Origin: Anastrepha obliqua
Lineage: Eukaryota > Arthropoda > Insecta > Diptera > Tephritidae
Length of the DNA: 64,000 bases
NCBI RefSeq assembly: GCF_027943255.1
Contig: NC_072894.1
Span: forward strand, 128,827,601-128,891,600
Direction of reading: 5' to 3'
The notes below the pieces were generated by a model. That model did no database searches, was not told the origin of the DNA, and saw only the letters and a program-made list of their open reading frames with translations. A program made the translations under genes and the position numbers. Shown piece by piece: positions 11,771-22,624 of this stretch; the first letter of the stretch is position 1; the number at the start of each line of letters is the position of its first letter.

Positions 11771-11776
11771 TTTATT
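11771..11776 (-). promoter_or_regulatory. Candidate polyadenylation signal (AATAAA)
   Basis: AATAAA on the reverse strand, about 140 nt after the stop of the 11916-12968 gene. A closer ATTAAA at 11906-11901 is only 10 nt from the stop and is less likely. Confidence 0.4.
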
Positions 11777-11915
11777 AGTTTTTTTGCATTTTTGATTTTC
11801 TAGAAAGTTTACAGCGTACACATACATACAAGAGAGCAGATCAGCCTTACAAATATATTAGTTATAGTTTCATTAAAGACCCAAATTCCATAAACACTAA
11901 TTTAATGTGCGCACC

Positions 11916-12968
11916 TTAGCGCCAGCTCTGCACAACGGCGGAGTAGGCGAAGGGACGATCGGCCGGCACGTAAATGGGCGGTGACATAAGGCGTTGGGAG
12001 CGTAACACCACAGGCACTGTGAGCGGCGTATCTGCTACGGCCGGCCCCAAGTTCGCCGAAACATAAACACGCTCCGCATCCGGATTCTCTTCGGCACCCT
12101 CTTCGGGCTTCGGCGCCACTGGATTATCACTTACACCGCATGCTGGATGACCAGCTTTGTCCGCTGGCGACACTGGCGACTCAGGTTCATTCACTGAAAT
12201 GGTTGAATCTTGATTGGCGGAGACTTGGATTTCTGTGGGCAGCAGAAAAGCGCGGCTAGGGCGCCAACCGGAGGGTGGATAGGGTGCTTTTGAGGGTTTG
12301 GCATTCGCCAGCTGAAGATCTGTGGTGGCAGCAACATCATCTAGATCCACTTCAGTAGCGGCCTCGATGCCGGGCAGCACTGTTGTAAAAGGTGCAAGTG
12401 GAGTTGCAGTGCTGGTTGGGAACGCATCGACTATATCCCTATCATTTTGTGTAATCGCCTCTGCCTCAGCTTCTTGTGCGGTTTTTACTTCATTAGGCAG
12501 CAGAAAAGCGCGGCTAGGGCGCCAACCGGAAGGTGGATAGGGTGCTTTCAGTGCACGTCCACGCTTGGCGACGCGGTCGTTTAATAGCTCAGCAGGTACC
12601 AAATTGTACGGTGTGGTGTTTTCACCCTCAATAGGCTCCGTGGTGGTGGTGTAGTCATCTGCGGGAAATTCGGTAGTGGTGCTGGTGGCTAGGCCGGAGC
12701 CCTCTTCTTGCGCGTCATCAGCAGCGGCCTCCTCATCTTCACCGGGTAGATTGAAAGCACGTCCTGGCCTATAACCTGCGGCCGGGTACGGTGTTGGATA
12801 CACTTCCTCCACAACTGCCACTTCTCCACCAGCATTATCTGCATTCTCGATACGCGCTAAGAAGCGATTGTTGCGCAACTGGCCCGCCTGCGTAACGCTG
12901 CTGAGCAACGAGATAGCGAGCAGCAAATGAAGAAGCAGCGAATGCGTTGAGTGCGACATGTTGCACAT
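11916..12968 (-). CDS. Secreted protein with three G(Y/W)RP..F.LP repeats, 350 aa
   Basis: Intact ORF, ATG at 12968 (a second in-frame ATG gives Met4) and TAA at 11916. A hydrophobic signal peptide covers about residues 8-28 and ends VTQAG. RFLARIE (35-41) matches the module of the proteins at 1-741 and 20596-21159. Three repeats follow: PYPAAGYRPGRAFNLP (60-75), APYPPSGWRPSRAFLLP (142-158) and the same again (228-244). They are separated by acidic or Thr-rich spacers. The C-terminus ends in PPIYVPADRPFAYSAVV. Repeats two and three are nearly identical in DNA as well as protein. Reading it as an extracellular matrix or cuticle-like protein is an inference; no enzyme domain is present. Confidence 0.9.
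   Translation of the reverse strand: MCNMSHSTHSLLLHLLLAISLLSSVTQAGQLRNNRFLARIENADNAGGEVAVVEEVYPTPYPAAGYRPGRAFNLPGEDEEAAADDAQEEGSGLATSTTTEFPADDYTTTTEPIEGENTTPYNLVPAELLNDRVAKRGRALKAPYPPSGWRPSRAFLLPNEVKTAQEAEAEAITQNDRDIVDAFPTSTATPLAPFTTVLPGIEAATEVDLDDVAATTDLQLANAKPSKAPYPPSGWRPSRAFLLPTEIQVSANQDSTISVNEPESPVSPADKAGHPACGVSDNPVAPKPEEGAEENPDAERVYVSANLGPAVADTPLTVPVVLRSQRLMSPPIYVPADRPFAYSAVVQSWR
12238..12549 (-). repeat. 54-bp internal coding repeat, two near-identical copies
   Basis: 12238-12291 and 12496-12549 differ at only about two of 54 positions. They encode the two KAPYPPSGWRPSRAFLLP repeats, 258 bp apart, while the first repeat of the protein (GYRPGRAFNLP) has diverged. This fits recent duplication or gene conversion within the gene. 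Confidence 0.85.
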
Positions 12969-13123
12969 AAATTATTATAAAAATATATTCGATACTTAAG
13001 GCTCTATTAGCGAAGTCCTTTAAAGGCTTTTTGTATTATGAATTATGTTTTATTTTTTTTTAATGTACTCCGCTTGAATTTCGTTTAGATTCGGCCAATT
13101 AATTAATTCAAATACTGAAGTGC

Positions 13124-13161
13124 GACTGTTTTAATTAGAGATGCCAGCAATCACTTTTATA
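13124..13161 (-). promoter_or_regulatory. TATA + initiator promoter of the 11916-12968 gene
   Basis: On the reverse strand TATAAAAG runs from 13161 to 13154, and ACAGTC covers 13129-13124 with its central A at 13127. The distance from the first T to that A is 34 nt, identical to the promoters at 21345 and 52904. The predicted 5'UTR is about 159 nt. Confidence 0.7.
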
Positions 13162-15454
13162 TCAAAAGTCAATTTGACGATCACGTAATCAATCGTGCGC
13201 CCGTTCACCGAATTGAGTCCTCTCCAACTCAAGTGCTCTCCCGAACTGCGCTCTGATCAGCAACAGAATACGCAGGCACCTAGAAGTTGCGCATACGCCC
13301 CGTTGACGCCCAACCCGCCAAACATCTCCAATCAACCAAACCCATATTTGAATTTGATTTTCAAAATTAATAAGCTTACACAGCCACATATGCACGTATC
13401 CAGACGCTAAGTGTAAAAAATCGAGAGACCCAAACAGGTGGAAACTTTGAAACTTTGCTTACAACGGACTCATTTAAATTCGCTTGTACTGGTGCACAAA
13501 CGCACACTCACACATGTACACATGTTTGCTGCCTCATCATTCTCGTTCTATAGATTCCTTATGCTCGTAAATCGCTTTCAATATGGTTCGAAAATAAAAC
13601 AAAATAAGAAAAAAATGCAAATAAGTACGAAAAGTAAAAAGTAAAGACATAATCATCAACGATTTCAGCAAAATGGAATTTTTTACGTGTTTAGAATTAT
13701 AACTTCTGATTCTGATGTCTTTTTTATGTTCTTCACTCTTAATATTTTTAATTCTTTTTTTGCTGTTTATTATTATTTTTATACTTTTCCTTTGTACTTC
13801 CATTCATAATGCCGCCAGAACTTATTTTCCTTCATATTTGCTTGCATACATACACACACGCATAAGTAGGTAGCTGTGCATGTGTGCATATGAATATCAA
13901 TGGCCGATGAGGCGGCCGTGTTTGGCATATTAAAAAATTATATGTCGTTATTTTCATCTTTTTTTCGTGAAACAAAAAGGGCTTAATGGGGTGAATTCCT
14001 GTGCAAGCAAGCGGAATTTCCATATTTTCGTGTACCCAGTTGTCACTTACACTTAGATGCAAACGATTTCTGACGCTCTGGAAATATCGAATGTCTTTTT
14101 TATAATTTGGGACTGCATTTTCGGCCTAAACTCAAAGACCTCTACATGTAGGAAAATAAAGCGAAAACCCCCATCAAAAAATTTATGTATGGCGGCGCAA
14201 GTAAAAATCACAGAATATCAATAGTTATCGTAGCAAATGTCAGAGGCGAAAATTCACTGCAGCTAATGGCGTTGCGCTGTCAACGCGAATGTCCAGCAAT
14301 TGTTGCACAACAAATGCCATGAGTGCAGCGGACAGCAGCCAAACAGCAGACAGCTGCAACAATACCGTTGGATGTTCGGGAAGGACAATGGTGAGGACAT
14401 CACTTGATTGCATTAATTAAGTCACACTTATTTGTCTTCAATAAACAACAGCAACAACAACAACAATAGCAAGAACAACAGCCCCAGTGCAGCAAAAACA
14501 ATTGTCGGTTAGGGCAATTACGGTGGCTAGTTGTAAGCCAAAACAACAACAACCAACCGAATATGTACAACAAACAGTGACGACAAAATTGCGAACAAGC
14601 AAGCAATGTATTCAAGCAACAACAATTATGTAACACATACACACTCAGCAGTAGCATCAATTGTGCCGACAACAAGAGCAAATAGCTCGAGTAAATAACA
14701 ACAAAATCGCGCAAATTTTATGTCAACAACACTGAGCATGAAATGCCGCTTGTGGGTAAGTGCAATGGGAAAAATAATAGCAAACATTTTTGCAAATGTA
14801 AATTTTATTTTGAACTGAGGCCGTTTGACAGTTTACCAGCTTAATTTGATTTCGAATATATTTTTCCGCCTGCCTAATTACACTGCCTCGGGATTTCAAT
14901 TTTTGTTTTTTTGCACAGGCTGTGATAGTTGATCCCCAGAACTAGGGGTTTCTAAATTCAATGGCATCCCCTGTTCGCGAGATATTAGTATTTAGTGGTA
15001 AAGCTTCTCTTAGGGCCGCTGCGAGCTCATCCTAAAATGAAAAATCGTTTAAATCTTAATGCATAAATATTCGACCGAAGTCCAAAGGGATTACATCCTA
15101 CAATTTTTGGCTAAAACTATAATAATTAATTTAGAATCTCTAAAAAAGCGAAAGAGTCCTTGCACTTTCGTTTATTTTCAATGTTGTTAATGGCGTCGTT
15201 GACTTGAGCAGGTAAGCTTTAATGCTTCACAAAGAAGTATTCACAAATTTTACCCTTTTTATGGAGAGAATTTTAAGGCTTCGCAAGTAATGCACCCCCA
15301 CTGCTTGCGCACTTCGAGACCACAAATCTTTATCCATTTCCAGCCTGTCTGATTTCTGTTTACCTAAATCTAATTTTGTAAAAATTTTAAATAAAGTTGT
15401 TTAGTATTTTATTAATATTGATTGCTAATATTTTAATTGCCAAATTTGGATTGG
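13162..15454. other. Intergenic, no supported feature
   Basis: Upstream DNA of the 11916-12968 gene with CA-rich and A/T-rich tracts, including (CAA)n around 14450-14470 and 14540-14550. The 104-codon reverse ORF at 14400-14714 is a translation of these CAA-rich tracts (runs of Leu and Cys) and was not called. Confidence 0.4.
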
Positions 15455-15562
15455 CCGCCGCCTCTCGACAGACAATGGCAATCCTCCGAGTACACTTCCG
15501 TCAATGAAAAAGCTGCATTTATAAAACCATCTGTCATTCGAAGGTGGCATGAAACTGTAGGT
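15455..15562 (+). repeat. Degenerate SINE body fragment
   Basis: GACAATGGCAATCCTCCGAG, ATGAAAAAGCTGCATTTATA, ATCTGTCATTCGAAGG and GAAACTGTAGGT follow the SINE body order seen on the reverse strand at 35485-35810. Most differences are transitions and small indels. It is interrupted by a poly(T) tract after 15592. Confidence 0.55.
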
Positions 15563-15762
15563 ATATAATATATATAATACCTTTTAACGTGTTTTTTTTT
15601 GTTTTTTTTTTTTTTTTTTTGTTTTGCACAATATGTTTTTGACAAATTTGCTTAAATTTAGTTGTTTTTTTGTAAATAACTGTTTGTTAAATAGCTAGCA
15701 GTTCAACTAAAGTTCCTTATACAACCTCAGTTTTTTCTAAAAATGGTAAATATCGGATCACC

Positions 15763-16750
15763 TTAAGGGGGGAGTCTGGTTTATGAGGTATAAAAATTGC
15801 ATCTCTTTGCGATTTTTTTAAGGAGTTTTTTCTATCTTTTAATGAACATTTAAAAAGTATAAAAAATTTTTGTACTGGTTAAAATAAGTTGAAAAAAATG
15901 TGTAACATAGAAATTAGTAGAGCGCTGCAGCGCTGGAGTTTCCAACTGGCGTACAAGATACAGCTCGTAATTATTATCTAAAGCAAAAAATTCAAATGGA
16001 TTCCTAATTATCATGATTTTTTATTCTAGATGAACTAAGAAAACTGAGAGAAATTCCAAAATTTCAACTTTTTGGAGGTTTAAAGAAAAAAATGCCTTTC
16101 TATAAAAAAAAATTCAAAAAATTCAAAAAAAATTTTTTTTATCTATTTTGTTAGTTCAAATAGAAGAGAATTTAATACTGAAGGGAACAAGCTATGATTC
16201 ATTTCAAAAGGTTTATTAGCTTCTTTTCATTCATGTACGCCAATTTAAAGAAATCATAAAAATGAAAAGTCGAGAAAAGAAGATAAAGTTTGTACTATTG
16301 CTGTCCGGTCACAGCGTAACTACCTAACGCTCGCCTACCTTTGGCTTTGTATCTACGGAAATATTGAGAATTAGGCTCTGTAACTTTGTGTAAATATTCT
16401 GAAATATATCGTCCCCTTAGTATTAAAATAGCCTATACATTTTTTGATGTTTTGAGAAAATGAATTTCAAACTTTCTGTCGAAAGTAGCTGCCACTCAAA
16501 TCTCGTTATGTCTGTAAATATTTATTATTTTTTGACTGACGTTTTGACCCACTTTGTGGAACTAGAATTTGACAAAATTTTGACCACATATAAAATCGAC
16601 GATGGAGAATCCAAAAATTCAATAAAAAAAATAATAGCCTATGAGCACATAGGCTATTGTTATACTAAGGGGACGATATTAGGAATCGCTTAAAACGAAA
16701 AAAAAAAAAAATTGATTTTGTTTACCTTATAAACCAGGCTCCCCCCTTAA
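15763..16750. mobile_element. TTAA-flanked MITE, about 980 bp
   Basis: Left end TTAAGGGGGGAGTCTGGTTT (from 15763) and right end, reverse-complemented, TTAAGGGGGGAGCCTGGTTT (from 16750). The match runs on through TATRAGGTA, giving TIRs of about 25 bp. The TTAA at both ends (15763-15766, 16747-16750) is the target duplication expected of piggyBac-like transposases. No transposase coding remains; the interior is A/T-rich and hosts a second small MITE at 16406-16679. Confidence 0.75.
16406..16679. mobile_element. Small MITE nested in the TTAA MITE, 274 bp
   Basis: ATATCGTCCCCTTAGTATTA (16406) matches the reverse complement of the right end, ATATCGTCCCCTTAGTATAA (16679). The similarity extends through AATAGCCTAT, about 31 bp with two or three differences. 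The right arm also holds a perfect hairpin, ATAGCCTATG with CATAGGCTAT. It lies wholly inside the 15763-16750 element, so it inserted later. The superfamily is not clear. Confidence 0.7.
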
Positions 16751-17031
16751 CTTTAAACTTCCAGAGAACTGATTGTTCCGTGAGATAATATTTTTTAATA
16801 TCCGACAAAAAATTAGAAAAAAACATAAGATGTACTGAAAACGGGGTTTTTAAACGTATATTGTAAAAACATTTAGATTTAAGTGGTTATCTAATTCAAA
16901 ATTCATGACAAGCTCGCGGTTTAATTAATTAATTATGGCAAAAAATCGATTTTTTTTTGTGAACATTGTAATGATTATTTAGATAGACTGCGAAAAATTG
17001 TCGTCAATTATCGAATATGCTCGATATACGA

Positions 17032-17511
17032 GGTGTGCTCAAAAAGTATCGCGAATATTGTGTTTTTTCAAAAACTGTTTATTTATTCATTAAATCTGTT
17101 TGGTCCCCTTCAAAGTAATCCCCATGAGATATTACGCACTTGTGCCAACGTTTTTTCTAGCTTCGAAACACTTCAAAAAATCATTTTCTTTTATCTTGTT
17201 CAGCTCCTCCTTCGGTGCCGTCTTTATCTCGTCAATCGTAGCGTAGCGTCGTCCTCTTCAGTTTCTGGAACAAGAAAAAGTCACATTAGGGCAGATCTGG
17301 GGAATACGGTGGCTGTGGCATCATTAGTGTGTTGTTTTTGGCCAAAAGGTGTGAGCAGGGGCGTTATCCTGATGCAAGAGCCAATTTTTGTTCTTCCACA
17401 AATGCGGGCGTTTCTGGCGGATTGTTTCGCGCAAATTGCGCATAACTTGCAGGTAATAGCGGTTTTGAAAGAATTCACCTTGAAAGGTTTCCAAACAAAG
17501 GGCGCCCTCAA
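17032..17511 (-). mobile_element. Mariner-family transposon, 3' half only
   Basis: The right end on the reverse strand is GAGGTGTGCTCAAAAAGTAT as seen from the forward strand at 17037, a mariner-like terminus. Upstream on the reverse strand, frames interrupted by small indels encode MRNLRETIRQKRPHLWKNKN, then HQDNAPAHT (second catalytic Asp), MPQPPYSPDLP and CDFFLF (third Asp region), and KLKRTTLRYDDIDEIKTAPK. The 5' half, with the DNA-binding domain and first Asp, is missing. It is a dead fragment. Confidence 0.8.
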
Positions 17512-20263
17512 ATTTCCATTTTAAGCTTTCAAAGCCTACCTGTATCTTGTTTACGCTATTCAGTATTTGTTAGTGCGGTAGATACTGAGTTTGTGCCATG
17601 CAGGATAAGGCAACGTAAGGCAAGTGTTGCTTTGAGAATGAAATTCTCTTCACTACTCCGCCAACTGTTGCTTGCTTTCTTCTGTTTTTTCACTGTGTAC
17701 TTCTTCTGCTACGCCGACCACAACACCGCCATTTTAAAAGCGATAAAATGCTTATAATTGCATTGCAGTGCGTGCACAGCCACAGAAGCCAGAAACTTAA
17801 AGCCAGAAACAAAAAACAAAAAATTGCCAAACAAAAAAAACAAACTCAGCATAATAATAATAAAAGTACGGCAGCTTAAAAATATTGTAATAAAAGTATT
17901 GCCACGGCCGTACGTCAATTCACTTCCTACGCCAGCCCTCAGCCAGTCGCCAGCCCAACCTCGACGCCTACGCTTTACATGGTCGATTTCGCATGTACTT
18001 CGGTAGAAAAGACCTGTGGCGATACCCGGAATTTAAGCAGTTTGTTTGTGTTCCTGTTTTATCTTTCGTTTTGTTTTTGTTTTTGTTTTTTGTCAATGCC
18101 GAAGTGTTGTCAAATACTGTAGTTCGTTTTCACGCAAACATGCAAATGTGTAATTGTAGTTGGCGTATGAATGTGTGTGTGTATGCAGGCATGTGGGCAC
18201 AAATAAGTACTTGTAAATAACTCTGTAAATAAGGCTTTGTAAAGATTTGTTTGTGTTCAGCAAAGCCGAGCTGTGTTGCAACGAATTACAATGTGGTCGC
18301 TCACTTCGGAGTAGCTGTAACAAACGCTGCCGTTGTTGTTGTTCAAGTGCATTGTTAATGCAGTGTCGAGTACTGCGAATGGACTGGCAGTAAACAACTC
18401 AGCATAGCTGCATCTACTGAAGTAGGTTAGTTGTTCTCAAAATATTTGCTTAGCGAGAAATTAAGTTGACCCACAAGTACTTGTATAGGTGTTTTAAATG
18501 CGTTATAGTTGCCGAATTCTCCATTTGCAGTACTGCGTCCCCTCCCCCTTTTCCACCTACAACCTTTCTGCTATTTTCATTGTCCACAATTCCATACTAT
18601 CGACGCCCCCAAAAACTCCCCGTGAAATGATTCATTGAGGAGTCATTTTCGTGTTACCCATTCGCTATTTCTGTTCAATCAGCTATAAACACCGTTTTTG
18701 GCACAAAGAATTTTCCTCTTATTCGGGGCCTGCCATTCAATTTCCACTCATTTGCGTTTGTGTAAAAAAACTCAGCCCTAGCTTAATTGCATTCCACGCT
18801 TTTTCTCAAATCCCCAGCCGTAATCCCGCATATTGATTTCCAATCTTTGATGCTCGCGCCAGTCATAGCAGCCAGGCATTCACAGCATTCACTTTTCATT
18901 GCGCTGGGACATTGGCTTCCATTGCAACTGGTGTGCATTTGCTGCATACTTTTTGGCGCTTATGAATTTCGCTATCGGCTTGAAAGGTCACACACTGCGG
19001 TTGCATTGCAAAGTCATTTGCCTGCATGCATGTGCTAGCCCGTTTTTCTGACGGCGCGGAGCGGGATACACAAATGAACCTCACGCGCACAGCCGACATT
19101 TTTGGAGCATGTTGTTGTTGTTCTCTACCAGCAATTCCATTTGAGTAGTCGATTAAGCTACCTGCAGCCGTTAACTTGTTGGAGAGTGCGCTTGGAATTG
19201 GCTGAGAAAAAGCTTGCCCACAAAAATTGACGCAATGCGAAGGGGGACGCCGAGTGCACGGATGAATTCGCGCGGTCACGTTGCATGCATTCATTTTAGG
19301 TGAATGGCATGTTGCATGTGGCATGCGCCAATAGACGCTTTGTTTGCTCTCCCTTCCTCTGTTGGCCAAGGAGTGGTTGTTGCTGCATAATCGGGCATTC
19401 CAATGGGAATTGAAACAGAAAAAAACAACCGGGAGAATCCAACGCAATTGCGTTTCAGGCACTTCGTGTGAGTACAAGCTTGTTCGAATACTTGTTATTG
19501 TAATGATTAACACACTTTTACCTTTGTACTGCCATCAAGTGTGCTCCGAATGCCTCTTCTCTTCAAAGTGATTTTCAAAGCTGATTTGTAGCCTTGCAGT
19601 CATTTGTTTGTATTTGGAAATGGAGTTGACGTTGAGCGACGTGATTGACTTTCGCTGTGATGCGTTGCTACGAAATTTCGATGATAGGAATAGCCAGTTA
19701 CACCTACAGTGAAGCCAGAGCACCCGAAAAGGCACACAATTTATATGCCAACAATCTCAAAAATAATCTCAACGCTGAATATATTTGGATTGCGTGCATG
19801 CCGATGACTGCAATTTCCTGCGGTTCTAACTTGCGCGAGGAATTTTGCGCGATTAACTTGGAGTTACCGGATTTCGTGCAAGAAAGATTGTAAGGCGCTT
19901 TTTCGCAGGTCGGCGAGTAAGCATCTTTATTTGCTAAGAAATGCCGGAAAACCAAACGATAATTGCAGGGACCTACCATTTTATTCCGCCTCACTCACGC
20001 AGTTTTTTATGTGAAACCTTTTTATGAGAATTTTTTTAAGACAGAAATATACCGGAGATATGCCGAGGGACACTCACTATTAGGAGCAACTTTTTCCATC
20101 ACTTGCTGTTGCATGACTACAGCGGCTTGCAATCCTGGCACAACTCTTGAGTTCTTTTAACTTAAATTTATTTGAGGCTTCACTAACCAGTTTTTTATAA
20201 CTCATTTTATAACGTAAAACTAGAGCTGCAAATAATACGCATAATTTTTGTTGCAAGAAAACC
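17512..20263. other. Intergenic, no supported feature
   Basis: Unique-looking DNA. Long open frames on either strand (for example 18896-19513, reverse) lack motifs and overlap other open frames of similar length in both directions. Short TGTGTG/CACACA tracts are present near 18170. Confidence 0.35.
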
Positions 20264-20269
20264 TTTATT
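20264..20269 (-). promoter_or_regulatory. Candidate polyadenylation signal (AATAAA)
   Basis: AATAAA on the reverse strand, about 330 nt after the stop codon of the 20596-21159 gene. Confidence 0.4.
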
Positions 20270-20595
20270 TTCATCAAACAGTTAACAAAATTAAAAATAA
20301 AATAATTTACAAAAGTTGTGTCTTCTCCTCATAGTGTCGGCTGAGTGGTGTCCTTGTTTTAGGTTCATTGTTTAGGATTGCCTGTGAGGTGCTGTGGGCG
20401 CAGCAGTAACTTAATATACACACATACATACATACATACATTATTTATAATAGTGGAAGCACTTTTTATGTTTTTTATGTTTTTCTGTTTCAAATTAAGC
20501 ACGAAAAGTTGGTAAAATTTTCTTAAATTTACAAAAATTTACAACTTTTTGCAGCTCTTCTGCAGCACTCCCACTCCAGCATCAGCGCATTCAAC

Positions 20596-21159
20596 TCAAT
20601 GGCGGCGCGGGGCCACTGCCTTCAACTTGAGTGGGCGTGCGGCGGCGCGGGCAGCCAACGCTTGACGGTAAGCAGCCACTTTGCGCTGGCGTTGACGTAA
20701 TGCAGCAGCGCGGCGAACAGCTACCAAGCGAGCTTGCTGTTCATCCAAAGGCGCAGGGAAATCTTCGGCAGCTGGGTCAGCCGCTGGCGCCTCAACGGGT
20801 GCATCGGCGGGCAACTCGTTGGCATCGACCTCAGGTGGGCCGTATATTTCATCGGGCTGGTTGGCTTCTGGTGGGCCGTACACTTCGTCAGGAATGTTAG
20901 TAGCGGGAGAACCCTCATCGAAGGGCACAGCTGGTTTCAGTTCATCCGCAGAAGGGTATGGGGTGACTGCTGGTGCCTCAGGCACGGCGTCGGCTTCCTC
21001 CTGACGGGCCAGATAGCGAGTGCGTGGACGCTGGTAGCGCGCAGCTGCAGGACGATAGTATACGCGTTGTCCGCGTTGCTGAGGCTCCGCTTCGCTGATG
21101 GCTATGCAGGCGATGAAGGCGAGCGCGGCACACAGGACGACAATTTGCAGTTTAGCCAT
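20596..21159 (-). CDS. Secreted Ala/Pro-rich YGPP protein, 187 aa
   Basis: The ATG at 21159 is chosen because MAKLQIVVLCAALAFIACIA then begins directly with a signal peptide; the open frame extends eight codons upstream but only to a GTG. TGA is at 20596. After the signal peptide (1-24) come an Arg/Tyr-rich stretch (30-48), TRYLARQEE (47-55), VTPYPSADELKPAVPFDE (65-82), two YGPP units (94-97 and 106-109), an acidic Ala/Pro region, and a very basic Ala/Arg tail (143-187). The order of modules equals that of the 1-741 protein, so they are paralogues. The function is not known; a secreted matrix protein is likely by composition. Confidence 0.9.
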   Translation of the reverse strand: MAKLQIVVLCAALAFIACIAISEAEPQQRGQRVYYRPAAARYQRPRTRYLARQEEADAVPEAPAVTPYPSADELKPAVPFDEGSPATNIPDEVYGPPEANQPDEIYGPPEVDANELPADAPVEAPAADPAAEDFPAPLDEQQARLVAVRRAAALRQRQRKVAAYRQALAARAAARPLKLKAVAPRRH

Positions 21160-21341
21160 TTTCTGTTGTTTTTGCTGACACACGAGTGGAATATGGAGAA
21201 GTTTTAAGTTCGTTTAATTTTTCGAGGATATACTTTTTTATTTAATTAAAAGTTTCGCGATAAGTTTGATTCGAATTGTGCAATTTAACTAGCGTTAAGA
21301 AAGGAGAGTCTGTGTGTGTGACTGGGTGTGCGAACACTGGG

Positions 21342-21379
21342 AACTGATATCGAAAGACAGTGGACACTTAGCTTTTATA
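21342..21379 (-). promoter_or_regulatory. TATA + TCAGTT promoter of the 20596-21159 gene
   Basis: On the reverse strand TATAAAAG runs 21379-21372 and a perfect arthropod initiator TCAGTT covers 21347-21342, with its A at 21345, 34 nt from the first T of the TATA box. The predicted 5'UTR is 186 nt. The same spacing occurs at 13127 and 52904. Confidence 0.8.
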
Positions 21380-22620
21380 TGCTGCGCCACCGCGAAACTA
21401 CTGCCTCGAGAGCACGTCCAGCTGCCAACGGCTTGGCGTGCAGGAACTGCTTGGCGACGTGGACATCCTTATTTGGAGCAGACTTGTATGGTAAAGCCGT
21501 CGCTATGCTGACTACTGCCTGCCGCCTGCCGCCTGCTGTCTGCAGTCTGCTTGCCTGCCAGCATTTTAGAATTATGCTGATTTTATGACTGGACGTGACG
21601 AACATTTTAGCGGCCGCAAGCCAAACTATAAACTTTGTTGGCTGTTGGCGGTTGGCTGTTTGGCGAGGGCAGAAGCGAAACTTAAGCAGATAAATTTGTG
21701 TTAATTGACACAATGAAAGCGAAAACGATAATACCAATTACCTGTTGTTGCTTTTCGATCCACCAATCGAGAGACTAACTTTCAGTCACTGATAGCTGGC
21801 CGGCCGCCGTTGAATATCCCCATACCCGGTAGACGAGTGTCGCCTGCCGCCTACCGGCTGTCGCTTGCCTTCTACCTGTTGCCAGCTGCGGCCTATGCTA
21901 ATTTTTTAGTTCCGCACGTACTTTTTTCCACAAAAAGTGCCTTTGAAATATGGAAACTCCATTGCAAAGCGAATTGGGCAAAAGGCAATAAGCGAAATGG
22001 TTTGAGATGTTCGAACCAGTGAATTGATTAAGCCGCGTAGTTTCAATTAAAAAGTTTTCTTTTGGAATATGGGCGGATTTACGTTTTTGCACATCAATAA
22101 GTTTTTGCGAAAACTTTAAATTCTTAACATGTAAAAAGTAAATGTGAATATGCAGATTGTTATTCTGACGTCATGCGCAGAAGGCGAAAAAAACATGGTA
22201 AGTAACAACACTATCGAAAAGAGTACAAAAGCCGGGGAGTGATTGTAAAATCACAAGCAGTAGCTTGTGTTAGAATTTCCAAAAAAGGCGCCTCCTTTGA
22301 TTTTGAACGCCGTTTTGTCAAAAGTGCCGCTATGTATTACATGTATGCGTGAACTTGTACTACATGTATCCGATGATAGAAAATCGCACTCGCAGAATAT
22401 GTGGTGCAAGAGCCTGCGGTAAATGACGGCACATCAACATTTTGACCAGTTTGGCTATTTTTTTAAATATTTTTTTAAGGTTCACTATTACTTACACGAA
22501 AGTACTGCTCATTGTCTAACAAAAACAATATGGATCCAAGTTTCAAACTTTATACAAAAATTTGAAAAAATTCCCAGACGTCTCATCCCAACTCTGGATC
22601 AACTACAGCCATAGTTTCAA
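21380..22620. other. Intergenic, no supported feature
   Basis: Upstream DNA of the 20596-21159 gene, with repeated GCCTGCCGCC-like words around 21510-21560 and 21840-21860. No gene or transposon was recognised. Confidence 0.35.
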
Positions 22621-22624
22621 GAAA

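Noticed and set aside
18896..19513. 205-codon reverse ORF
   Set aside because: No motif, no promoter or poly(A), and equally open frames exist on the other strand.
21160..21183. Upstream extension of the 20596-21159 gene to 21183
   Set aside because: The extension starts with GTG and adds a hydrophilic MCQQKQQK-type stretch before the signal peptide; the ATG at 21159 is the natural start.
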